NCBI GenBank assembly: GCA_003158505.1
Contig: PMJK01000018.1
Location: forward strand, 1-16,399
Direction of reading: 5' to 3'
DNA: 16,399 nt
From: Holophagaceae bacterium
GTDB taxonomy: Bacteria > Acidobacteriota > Holophagae > Holophagales > Holophagaceae
The notes under the pieces were generated by a model that was not told where the DNA came from, did no database searches, and worked only from the letters and a program-made list of their open reading frames with translations. Of the stretch, positions 1 to 6,421 are shown piece by piece. A program made the translations under genes and the position numbers. Numbering within the stretch: position 1 is the first letter of the stretch; each line of letters opens with the position of its first letter.

Positions 1-1
1 G

Positions 2-1105
2 CTGCATGCGGTGAGCGTGGGCGAACTGCTGCTGGCGGATGGCCTGGTGGGCCGCCTGCGCGAGGCTGGGCAGCGGGTCCACCTGAGCACCAGTACACCA
101 GCGGGCCTCGAACTGCTGGCCCGCCGACTGCCGGACTGGGACGCTGGGACCGGCCAGATCACCGGTGGCGCCTTTCCCTTGGATGATCCGGCTGGGCTGG
201 AACTCTTTCTGTGTCGCGCACCGGGTGCCTTCATCGCCTTGGAAACCGAACTCTGGCCGGGCCTCCTGGAGGCACTCCGATCCCGTGGTATTCCGAGCCT
301 CGTGGTGAACGGGCGCCTCACAGGGAAGTCCCTCCAGCACGGCGGACCCTGGCTGCGGCGGGCGGCCTCACGGCTCACGCTGGTGGCCGCCAGGGACGAG
401 GCCAGCATGGAGGCCTTCCGGCGACTGGGCGCACCGAAGGTGGCGCTCGGGGGGAATCTCAAGGCGGACCTTGCCTTGCCTCGGCCTTTGCATGAAGGGT
501 GGGCCGCCCTGCGATCGGCCTGGGCCGGTTGTCCGGTGCTGGTGGCGGGAAACACGGTGGACGGCGAAGAGGACCTGCTGCTGGAGGCGTGGGAGGCTGC
601 GAAGGCAACTGCGCCGGGCTTGCGCCTGATCCTCGCGCCCCGGCAGCCTCGGCGCTTCGAGGCCGTGGCCCGTGGCTTCACTGAAAGGGGGCTGGCCTTC
701 CACCGGGCCTCTGAACCTTGGCCAGATGATGCGACCTGGCGGGGGACCCAGGTTCTGTTGCTGGACACCCTGGGTGAACTTCCGGCCGCCTACGCGGAGG
801 GTACCCTGGCCCTGGTGGCTGGGGGATGGGCGGCGCCCGGGGGACACAACCCGCTGGAACCCGTCCGGGCGGGTGTCCCCACGGGCATCGGTCCCGGATA
901 CACCAATTTCGAGGATCTGGTGCAACCCCTGTGGTCGGCCGGACGCCTCGCAGTCGTGCCGGCGGACAGTGTCGGATCATGGGTTCTGACCACGCTTGCA
1001 AAGGCGCCCCTCCGATCCGCCGGGGCCATGGCCCTTCCGGAGTCCCTGACCGGCGCCCTGGATCGGACCTGGTCGCTGATCGCACCCTTCCTCCCGATTG
1101 GATAG
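2..1105 (+). CDS. waaA: 3-deoxy-D-manno-octulosonic acid (Kdo) transferase, 5' end cut by window
   Basis: GT30-family enzyme that transfers Kdo from CMP-Kdo to lipid A precursor at the inner face of the cytoplasmic membrane. The reading frame is already open at base 2 and gives LHAVSVGE, the conserved motif holding the catalytic glutamate of this family. The GTG at base 11 lies inside that motif, so it is not the start, and the N-terminal membrane anchor lies outside the window. Further support: ALETELWPG (second conserved Glu region) near the residue encoded at 240, the AGNTVDGEE segment near 550, and the C-terminal nucleotide-binding signature GGHNPLEP near 840 followed by GPGYTNFED. About 367 codons are present; full-length family members have roughly 420 to 440 residues, so some 50 to 60 residues are missing. 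The next gene starts 21 bases downstream, so co-transcription is likely. Family assignment is secure; one or two Kdo additions cannot be told from sequence. Confidence 0.93.
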   Translation: MHAVSVGELLLADGLVGRLREAGQRVHLSTSTPAGLELLARRLPDWDAGTGQITGGAFPLDDPAGLELFLCRAPGAFIALETELWPGLLEALRSRGIPSLVVNGRLTGKSLQHGGPWLRRAASRLTLVAARDEASMEAFRRLGAPKVALGGNLKADLALPRPLHEGWAALRSAWAGCPVLVAGNTVDGEEDLLLEAWEAAKATAPGLRLILAPRQPRRFEAVARGFTERGLAFHRASEPWPDDATWRGTQVLLLDTLGELPAAYAEGTLALVAGGWAAPGGHNPLEPVRAGVPTGIGPGYTNFEDLVQPLWSAGRLAVVPADSVGSWVLTTLAKAPLRSAGAMALPESLTGALDRTWSLIAPFLPIG

Positions 1106-1126
1106 AATCCCCCCTACGGAGCCTCC

Positions 1127-2038
1127 ATGAATCCACGGGCCGCCCAAATCCTGCTGATCGACGACGATCCGGCGGTCCTGGACATGGTGCACTCGGCACT
1201 CGCGCACTACGGGATGGATGTGTACGCCTATCCAGAGGCCATCCAGGCGCTGGACCTGCTCCAGAACCCATCGGCCCCTGAATTCGACCTGGTCATCACC
1301 GACATCAACATGGATGGCCTCGATGGGTTCGATGTCATCCACAAGGTGAAGGAATTGCAGCCGCGCCTTCCTGTGGTGCTGATGACGGGACAGTCCTCGG
1401 TGGACTACGCCATCCGGGCCATGCACATGGGCGCATCGGACCTGATCATGAAGCCCATCGCCATTCAGGATCTGGTGCGGAGCGTGTTTCATCTGGTGGA
1501 ACTGCACCGGGAATTCCGGCTGGCGAACGACGGGCTGCGCGGTCTGGTGAACGAGCGGCGACACTTCCTCTTCCGGTCTGATGAACTCGACGTGCCCAGC
1601 CTGGTGCGCCACCTGACGGACCGGTTGGTGCCCATGGGCTTCGCCTCCATGAGCAACCTGGACGTCATCGCCATGGCCCTCCACGAGGCGCTCGTGAATG
1701 CCCTGGAGCACGGCAATCTCGAACTGGAGTCGACCCTCAAGGGCGATCTCTTCGTGAGAGAGGACCCCTACAGCAAGTTGCGTGGGGAGCGGATGTCGGA
1801 TCCAGTCTTTGCAGGACGCCTGATCGAGATCCGGCTCGCCATGGACACCGAACGGTTCGAGGTGGAGATCAGTGACGAAGGCAATGGCTTCGACACCAGC
1901 CAGATATCACCGCTGCCGAAGGGTTCCGACATGGGCTCCCACTGTGGTCGCGGCCTGCCAATGATCTTCCTGGTGATGGACGAGGTCCATTTCAACGAGA
2001 AGGGCAACCAGATCAGGTTGGTATTACGGCGAAAGTAA
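1127..2038 (+). CDS. Response regulator receiver fused to anti-sigma-type HATPase domain
   Basis: 303 aa. Residues 1-125 form a CheY-like receiver: acidic cluster D12-D14, phosphoacceptor D59 in LVITDI, T87 in LMTGQS, K109 in IMKPIA. After a short linker, residues about 150-303 form a GHKL ATPase with N box E187-N191 (LHEALVNALEHGN), DEGNGFD at 250-256 and GRGLPMI at 274-280. There is no phosphoacceptor-histidine (H-box) helix, so this is not a classical histidine kinase. The ATPase resembles the RsbW/SpoIIAB serine kinase and anti-sigma group, including the charged insert between the N box and the strand RLIEIR. Inference: phosphorylation of D59 by an unlinked histidine kinase controls a partner-switching kinase acting on an anti-sigma-factor antagonist or similar target. 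GGAG lies 5 bases before the ATG. It follows waaA by 21 bases and is closed by the terminator at 2061-2119. No cognate kinase, STAS-domain antagonist or sigma factor is in the window. Confidence 0.88.
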   Translation: MNPRAAQILLIDDDPAVLDMVHSALAHYGMDVYAYPEAIQALDLLQNPSAPEFDLVITDINMDGLDGFDVIHKVKELQPRLPVVLMTGQSSVDYAIRAMHMGASDLIMKPIAIQDLVRSVFHLVELHREFRLANDGLRGLVNERRHFLFRSDELDVPSLVRHLTDRLVPMGFASMSNLDVIAMALHEALVNALEHGNLELESTLKGDLFVREDPYSKLRGERMSDPVFAGRLIEIRLAMDTERFEVEISDEGNGFDTSQISPLPKGSDMGSHCGRGLPMIFLVMDEVHFNEKGNQIRLVLRRK

Positions 2039-2060
2039 GCGTCCATAGGTTCCGACCAGC

Positions 2061-2089
2061 TCAACGCGCGGGCTCCGCCCGCGCGTTGA
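2061..2089. terminator. Perfect GC-rich stem-loop after the receiver-ATPase gene
   Basis: A 13-bp perfect stem with a 3-base loop (arms 2061-2073 and 2077-2089), starting 23 bases after the stop codon at 2038. It has no U tract of its own but sits directly against a second hairpin (2090-2119) that does. It probably contributes to ending transcription in the gap between the two convergent genes. Confidence 0.65.
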
Positions 2090-2119
2090 CGAAAAACGCC
2101 GCCAGGCCGGCGTTTTTCG
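2090..2119. terminator. Bidirectional intrinsic terminator
   Basis: 12-bp perfect inverted repeat (arms 2090-2101 and 2108-2119, 6-base loop). The arms contain GAAAAACGCCG and CGGCGTTTTTC, so a GC stem is followed by a run of T on each strand. It lies between the convergent ends of the regulator gene (stop at 2038) and trxA (stop at 2139) and can serve both. Confidence 0.8.
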
Positions 2120-2138
2120 CAAGGCGAGAGGTGATGGG

Positions 2139-2459
2139 CTAGAACGCACCTTCCACAAAGGCTTTCAGCTGGGGCTTGGGCTGGCCGCCGACGAGCTTGT
2201 TCACGGGCTTGCCGTCCTTGAAGACGATGAGGGTCGGGATGCTCATGATGCCGAATTGGCCGGCCACCTGCGGGTTCTCGTCTACGTTCATCTTCACGAA
2301 CTTGGCCTTCCCCTGCATCTCGGAGGCCAGTTCGTCGAGGACTGGGGCGATCATCTTGCAGGGGCCGCACCAGGGGGCCCAGAAGTCCACGAGGGTGACG
2401 CCCTTGGAGATGGCCTGGGGAAATTCGGCGTCTGTGATGTGGGCAATGAGGTCGGACAT
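2139..2459 (-). CDS. trxA: Thioredoxin
   Basis: 106 aa cytoplasmic thiol-disulfide reductant, normal thioredoxin length. The active site WCGPC is at residues 30-34 inside DFWAPWCGPCK, and the cis-proline is P75 in SIPTLIVF. The start at 2459 is chosen because AAGGAG lies 5 bases upstream and the protein then begins, as in the family, about 25 residues before the active site. The longer frame reaching 2552 would add 31 unrelated residues overlapping the upstream gene. It is the last gene of the minus-strand cluster ribBX - cyclic-nucleotide-binding protein - trxA, 31 bases after the stop of its neighbour, and is followed by the terminator at 2090-2119. The good ribosome site suggests translation independent of the genes before it. 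Confidence 0.96.
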   Translation of the reverse strand: MSDLIAHITDAEFPQAISKGVTLVDFWAPWCGPCKMIAPVLDELASEMQGKAKFVKMNVDENPQVAGQFGIMSIPTLIVFKDGKPVNKLVGGQPKPQLKAFVEGAF

Positions 2460-2490
2460 GGAAACTCCTTTTAAGAGAGAGCGCGTAGGT

Positions 2491-2985
2491 TCAGGGGATG
2501 GGCAGGGGGCCATTCTGATTGGCGCCCCCCCACTGGGCGATGGTGAAGACACTCATGTAGCGTTCGTTCGTTTCCCGGAGCCGTTGCGCGAGCACTTCGC
2601 AGAGGGCATAAAGGATCTTCAGCGCGAGCTTATGATAGGCGTCGATCACGGATCTGAGTTCCTGGAGCGGTATGAAGAATAGCTCAGAGTCCTCGTTGGC
2701 AATGGCATCCGCCGCTCTGGCGGAGTTGTCGATGAGGGCCATCTCGCCGAAAAAGGAGGGGGATTCCAGCACGGCCAGGGCCTCTTCGCCACTCGCACTC
2801 TGCTTGGAGATCCGGACGGAGCCCTTCATGACGACAAAAAGGCCATCACCGGGATCCCCTTCCCGGAAGAGGACTTCACCGGCCTTGACCGATCGAACCT
2901 GACCAATGATCAGGATCTGGACCCTTTCCTCCTCGTCCAGGTTCCTGAACAGGGGCGACTGGGTCAAGAAGGCGGCGTCGATCAA
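2491..2985 (-). CDS. Stand-alone cyclic-nucleotide-binding domain protein (TTG start)
   Basis: 164 aa if translated from the TTG at 2985. Residues 8-125 form a CRP/PKA-type cyclic-nucleotide-binding fold: opening SPLFRNLDEEE, glycine turn REGDPGDGLFVVMKGSVRI, then the phosphate-binding cassette FFGEMALIDNSARAAD (78-93) with the conserved G80, E81 and R90, so ligand binding is plausible. The C-terminal helix LALKILYALCEVLAQRLRE follows, but there is no helix-turn-helix and no other output domain. The TTG overlaps the ribBX stop as TTGA, which suggests translational coupling. An ATG at 3039 would extend the protein by 18 residues into ribBX coding sequence, but it has no Shine-Dalgarno sequence and the extra residues are not family-like. 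The target of this sensor is unknown; it may act by protein-protein contact. Start choice is moderately sure, domain call strong. Confidence 0.85.
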   Translation of the reverse strand: MIDAAFLTQSPLFRNLDEEERVQILIIGQVRSVKAGEVLFREGDPGDGLFVVMKGSVRISKQSASGEEALAVLESPSFFGEMALIDNSARAADAIANEDSELFFIPLQELRSVIDAYHKLALKILYALCEVLAQRLRETNERYMSVFTIAQWGGANQNGPLPIP

Positions 2986-4100
2986 TGCTGATCCGTGGAG
3001 AGGGGGGCCGCGGGAGGTTCCAGTGGCACATGGGCGCAAAGGTCGAGGCCAAAGCCACGGAGGCCAATGTACTTGGTTTCGTGGCGGCTGAGGAGGCGCA
3101 TTTTCCCGATGCCGAGCTGCCTGAGAATCTGCGCACCCACCCCGAATTCACGGTCGCTCATGATCTGGGGCTGGGTTGGCCCTTCATCTGCCACGCCAGG
3201 GGTGTGGGCATGCCGGCGCAGATACACCAGGGCGCCGCGTCCCTCCTTGGCGAGGAACTCCATGGCCTTCTGAAAGAGGCCCCCCTCGAATCCGTGCAGG
3301 TCCTCGGGAAGGGTTTCCACGTGCACGCGGACCAGGGGCGGTTCGCCCCCGGCCAGATCCCCCAGGACGAAGGCCAGGTGGCTGCCGCCATCCAGCAGGC
3401 TCTTGAATCGGTGGACTTTGAGCTCGCCCCAGATGCTGGCCATGGTCCTGATTTCCAGGGGTTTCACCAGGGGCTCCTGACGAAGGCGATAGGCCACGAG
3501 ATCGGCCACAGTCACCAGGGGCAGGCCGTGCTGGCGGCAGAAGGGGACGAGATCGGGCACGCGGGCCATGGTGCCATCGTCCTTCATGATTTCGCAGATC
3601 ACACCGCTGGGGTGCAGCCCCGCCAGACGGGCCAGGTCCACGCTAGCCTCGGTCTGCCCGGTACGGGTGAGCACCCCTCCGGGGCGGGCCCTCAACGGGA
3701 AGACGTGACCTGGCTTCACGAAATGCTGGGGCCGAGCCTCAGGGGCGATGAGGGCCTGGATGGTCCGCGAGCGGTCATGGGCGCTGATGCCGGTGGTGGT
3801 GCCTTCCCGAGCCTCGACGGAGACGCAGAAGGCCGTCTCGAAGGGGCTGGTGTTGTCCCGGACCATGAGGGGGATCTGGAGCTGGTCGAGCAGGGGCCCC
3901 TCCAGCGCCGCACAGATCAGCCCCCGGCCGTGAGTGGCCATGAAGGCGATGGACTCGGGACTCACATGTTCGGCGGCCAAGGTAAGGTCACCTTCGTTCT
4001 CGCGGTCCTCATCGTCCACCACCACCACCATTCGACCCTGGCGGATGGTGTCGATGGCTTCCTCGATGGAGGCGAAGGGGGAGTCGGGGCGGACAGTCAT
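2982..4100 (-). CDS. ribB: 3,4-dihydroxy-2-butanone 4-phosphate synthase with degenerate GTP cyclohydrolase II-like domain (RibBX type)
   Basis: 372 aa. Residues 1-200 are a complete RibB, which converts ribulose 5-phosphate to 3,4-dihydroxy-2-butanone 4-phosphate plus formate for riboflavin synthesis. Visible motifs: DDEDRENEGD (29-38), HGRGLI (57-62), SAHDRSRTI, GHVFPLRARPGG (131-142), RTGQTEA. Residues about 205-362 align by eye with GTP cyclohydrolase II (ASIWGELKVHRF, HLAFVLGDL, EGRGALVYLRR, DREFGVGAQILRQLG). However, the segment that should carry the three zinc cysteines (SECLTGD...RCDCG) reads VETLPEDLHGFEGGL, and the GRGIGL loop is lost. Only one cysteine remains in this half, near the C terminus, so cyclohydrolase activity is unlikely. 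This matches the RibBX architecture described in proteobacteria. The start at 4100 has GGGAG upstream and puts the RibB motif at its usual place; ATGs at 4184 and 4232 would intrude on the divergent gene. First gene of the ribBX-sensor-trxA cluster. Confidence 0.9.
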   Translation of the reverse strand: MTVRPDSPFASIEEAIDTIRQGRMVVVVDDEDRENEGDLTLAAEHVSPESIAFMATHGRGLICAALEGPLLDQLQIPLMVRDNTSPFETAFCVSVEAREGTTTGISAHDRSRTIQALIAPEARPQHFVKPGHVFPLRARPGGVLTRTGQTEASVDLARLAGLHPSGVICEIMKDDGTMARVPDLVPFCRQHGLPLVTVADLVAYRLRQEPLVKPLEIRTMASIWGELKVHRFKSLLDGGSHLAFVLGDLAGGEPPLVRVHVETLPEDLHGFEGGLFQKAMEFLAKEGRGALVYLRRHAHTPGVADEGPTQPQIMSDREFGVGAQILRQLGIGKMRLLSRHETKYIGLRGFGLDLCAHVPLEPPAAPLSTDQH

Positions 4101-4211
4101 GGGACTCCCAGCATCGCTCAGGTCACCTTCGGGGGGAAGGGAACACTCCGCCCCATGGCCGCACACCGTGGTATGGTTGGGCATCTGAATTTTTCCCGAG
4201 AGGAATATTCC
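4101..4211. other. Divergent intergenic region between ribBX and the DUF4388 gene
   Basis: 111 bases that must hold the start signals of both divergent genes. I find ribosome sites at each edge (GGGAG for ribBX, GAGAGGA for the plus-strand gene) but no convincing -35/-10 pair on either strand. The region is too short and lacks recognisable conserved blocks for an FMN riboswitch ahead of ribBX. Confidence 0.5.
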
Positions 4212-5345
4212 ATGTCTCAGGGTGTGATCCAAGGCTCCATGCGTGAGGCGCCGCTGCCCGACATCATCCAGCTGGTGAGCCAGGGTGGTAAATCAGGATG
4301 CTTTCATGTGCAGCAGGAGTCTGCCAAGGCTCGGATCTACTTGAAAGATGGACGGATCGTCCATGCGGTAACCCAGGCCAGCCAGGGCTTCGAGGGACTC
4401 ATGGAAGTGGCGCTCTGGATCGAGGGCAACTATCGCTTCGAGGAAGGGGTGTCCGATGTCCCAACCACCATTACCAAGCCCATTGCTTCCATCCTGATGG
4501 AACTGGGGCGCCGCATGGACGAATGGCGCGTCATCAGCCAGAAAGTGCCGTCCGTGGATCTCTATCCAGCCTCCACCCTGCTTCCGGGCGAGACCCCCCA
4601 GGGCGTCAACCCCCGTGAAGGCCGCGTCCTGGGCATGGCCACCGGATACTACACCGTGACGGAATTGGCCGAATTGCTGCAGAAACCGGTCATCACTGTC
4701 GCGAAGGATCTGTACGGCCTGGTCATGGCCGGGCACGTGGTGATGAAGGGACTCCGATCGGGCAAGCCCGTGAAAGTAGAGACTCCAGTTCCTGAGCCCG
4801 TCAAGGAAACCGAGCCCGTCAAGGAAACAAAGCCCGTCAAGGAACTGATTCCGGTGTCCACACTGCTGGGCATGCCCCCTCCGGCGATGATCCCCAGCCC
4901 CGTCGTGCCGGAATCCCGGGAGCAGGAAGCCCTCATCGTGCCGCTCCAGGCTTCCCCACCCCTTCCGCAGAGCCAGGGCTTCCCCAAGGACGGGGAGCCT
5001 ATCCCCGAAACCGTGGGTGGCGGCGTGGCCGGGGGCGCGTTGCCCGAGGAGCCCGAGCCCCCCAAGCCTGCGCCGATCCCGGACGATCCACAGCGCATGG
5101 TCAAGCTGATGAACTTCACCCAGCGCATCGCCCAGGCCGCCAAGCAGGTGCTCCCAGAGGGCCAGCATGAAATGGTGAACCGGCTCCAGGCGAAAGCAAC
5201 CCAGCAGCTCATCTCTGGTGATGGGCCGGATGCCGTGAAGGGGCTCGCGCTGGCCATCAGCCGCGGCGCGGTGGACGCCGGCTGCGACGCCGACATGATC
5301 CGCACCCTGAATACGCACCTCAAGGCCCTCTTCTCCACCAGGTAG
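4212..5345 (+). CDS. DUF4388 domain protein with winged-helix-like middle and Pro-rich linker
   Basis: 377 aa, cytoplasmic, no signal or membrane segment. Residues 1-105 match the DUF4388 pattern: SMREAPLPDIIQLVSQGGKSGCFHV, an ARIYLKDGRIVHA strand pair and a GNYRFEEG end, a module common in signalling proteins of Myxococcota, Acidobacteriota and Deinococcus. Residues about 130-185 (VLGMATGYYTVTELAELLQKP through AGHVVMKGL) look like a small winged-helix module. Residues 188-290 are a Pro/Glu/Lys/Val-rich linker that includes three 6-residue repeats (PVKET type). Residues 291-377 are a predicted helical end. The start has GAGAGGA 7 to 8 bases upstream; the frame stays open far upstream to 2985, but that part is antisense to ribBX and reads as noise. 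The lipoprotein gene starts 8 bases after its stop, so the two are probably co-transcribed. Function is not known; a scaffold or signalling role is inferred from the domain. Confidence 0.82.
   Translation: MSQGVIQGSMREAPLPDIIQLVSQGGKSGCFHVQQESAKARIYLKDGRIVHAVTQASQGFEGLMEVALWIEGNYRFEEGVSDVPTTITKPIASILMELGRRMDEWRVISQKVPSVDLYPASTLLPGETPQGVNPREGRVLGMATGYYTVTELAELLQKPVITVAKDLYGLVMAGHVVMKGLRSGKPVKVETPVPEPVKETEPVKETKPVKELIPVSTLLGMPPPAMIPSPVVPESREQEALIVPLQASPPLPQSQGFPKDGEPIPETVGGGVAGGALPEEPEPPKPAPIPDDPQRMVKLMNFTQRIAQAAKQVLPEGQHEMVNRLQAKATQQLISGDGPDAVKGLALAISRGAVDAGCDADMIRTLNTHLKALFSTR
4794..4847 (+). repeat. Three 18-bp tandem repeats encoding PVKE-type hexapeptides
   Basis: Three in-frame copies of 18 bp (4794-4811, 4812-4829, 4830-4847). 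Copies one and two differ at the last base only and copy three differs at a few bases. They encode EPVKET, EPVKET and KPVKEL in the linker of the DUF4388 protein. The near identity suggests recent slippage, so the copy number may vary between strains. Confidence 0.85.
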
Positions 5346-5353
5346 GTCGCGCC

Positions 5354-6421
5354 ATGACAACTCGTTTCTTCCTCGGCCTTGCGGCCTCTTTTCTATTGCT
5401 GGCCACGGGATGCAAGGATCCGGGGTCCAGCACGGCAGGATCGGCTCTCTACACCTTCGACAGCACCACCAGTCAGGTGTTCATCTGGACCGACATGGAG
5501 AAGCTGTACGACAGTCCAACCAGCGCTCCGACCTACGAGATCGGCAGCAGCCTATTCAACCAGGTCTCCAATCTCGCCTGGGGGGGGCTTTGCTTCGACC
5601 AGAAGCGCGGGATCCTCTACCTGGTATCGGCCACCGGCACCATCGTGAGCGTGAGCAGTATCCGCACTCAGACCGGGACCGTGCCCAGCGCGCAAGTGCT
5701 CTCCTACAGTCTGTCCAGCACGGGCCGGCTCACCAATAGCACCTTTGGCCAGGCCAGCCTGGATGCCACGAACGATACCCTCTATATCACCGAGAATGGC
5801 GACAGCAGCACCCAGATCTGGGTCGTGACCGGCGCCAGCACTCAGACCCAAAATGCAGTGGTGGCCCTACAGTCGCTCCAGATTGGAGGGGACACGGGCG
5901 GGACCGGGGTCTCCGCGGCCAATGGGGTGGTCTATGGCTTCATGGCGAATGGCGGGCCCGTGGGCCTCAACTCGCTGACGGGCCCCCGCATCCGCAAGGG
6001 GACAGCTTCCGCCTTCGACCCGAATTCCAATCAGGTCATCGTTGGCAGTCAGAGCGACCTTGGCATCTACGGCTCCCTGGCCTACGACACCGGCGATACC
6101 GTCGTATTCGCGGCCCGGCACAACACCGATTCGGTGAGTACGGCGCAACCCATCGATGTCTTCACCACGGGCCAGTTCAATCAGGGGCCCTACCAGACGC
6201 CCAACATGCAGCTGGGGAGTGCCGCGAACCAGCCCACGCTCAGGGTCATCTCCCATCCCGGCACCAAGGACTGGCTGGTGGGCCTGTCGGGCCAGGGCAC
6301 GACCGGGTACAACACCATCTTTCTTTGGAAATCGCCCCTAGGAGGCACGGCTGCAGTGCCCGTCACTGCGCCCACCGGATCGGTACTGATGGGCCTGGCC
6401 GTGGACGGGAATGCCTCGTGA
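5354..6421 (+). CDS. Secreted lipoprotein of unknown function, possibly beta-propeller-like
   Basis: 355 aa. The N terminus MTTRFFLGLAASFLLLATGC is a lipoprotein signal with lipobox LATGC; C20 would be lipidated, and the next residues KDPG do not look like a strong inner-membrane retention signal. The mature part is rich in Ser, Thr, Gly and Gln and shows recurring strand-like stretches of the type 'L.Y...NDTLYITENG', 'ANGVVYGF', 'AYDTGDTVVFAA', 'HPGTKDWLVGLSG', which suggest repeated propeller blades of about 40 to 50 residues. No enzyme motif is recognised. AGGTAGG lies upstream of the ATG. Its stop overlaps the GTG start of ftsX (GTGA), so the two are translationally coupled. A role in envelope or division together with FtsX is an inference from this coupling alone. 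Confidence 0.8.
   Translation: MTTRFFLGLAASFLLLATGCKDPGSSTAGSALYTFDSTTSQVFIWTDMEKLYDSPTSAPTYEIGSSLFNQVSNLAWGGLCFDQKRGILYLVSATGTIVSVSSIRTQTGTVPSAQVLSYSLSSTGRLTNSTFGQASLDATNDTLYITENGDSSTQIWVVTGASTQTQNAVVALQSLQIGGDTGGTGVSAANGVVYGFMANGGPVGLNSLTGPRIRKGTASAFDPNSNQVIVGSQSDLGIYGSLAYDTGDTVVFAARHNTDSVSTAQPIDVFTTGQFNQGPYQTPNMQLGSAANQPTLRVISHPGTKDWLVGLSGQGTTGYNTIFLWKSPLGGTAAVPVTAPTGSVLMGLAVDGNAS

Noticed and set aside
2985..4211. Plus-strand frame open for about 400 codons upstream of the DUF4388 start, in frame with it
   Set aside because: It is fully antisense to ribBX, which has clear motifs; the translated product is His/Gly-rich noise, and the good ribosome site is at 4212.
4101..4211. FMN riboswitch ahead of ribBX
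   Set aside because: The leader is at most 111 bases and none of the conserved RFN blocks can be seen.
4293..5360. 355-codon minus-strand frame
   Set aside because: Antisense to the DUF4388 gene; no ribosome site and no recognisable domain.
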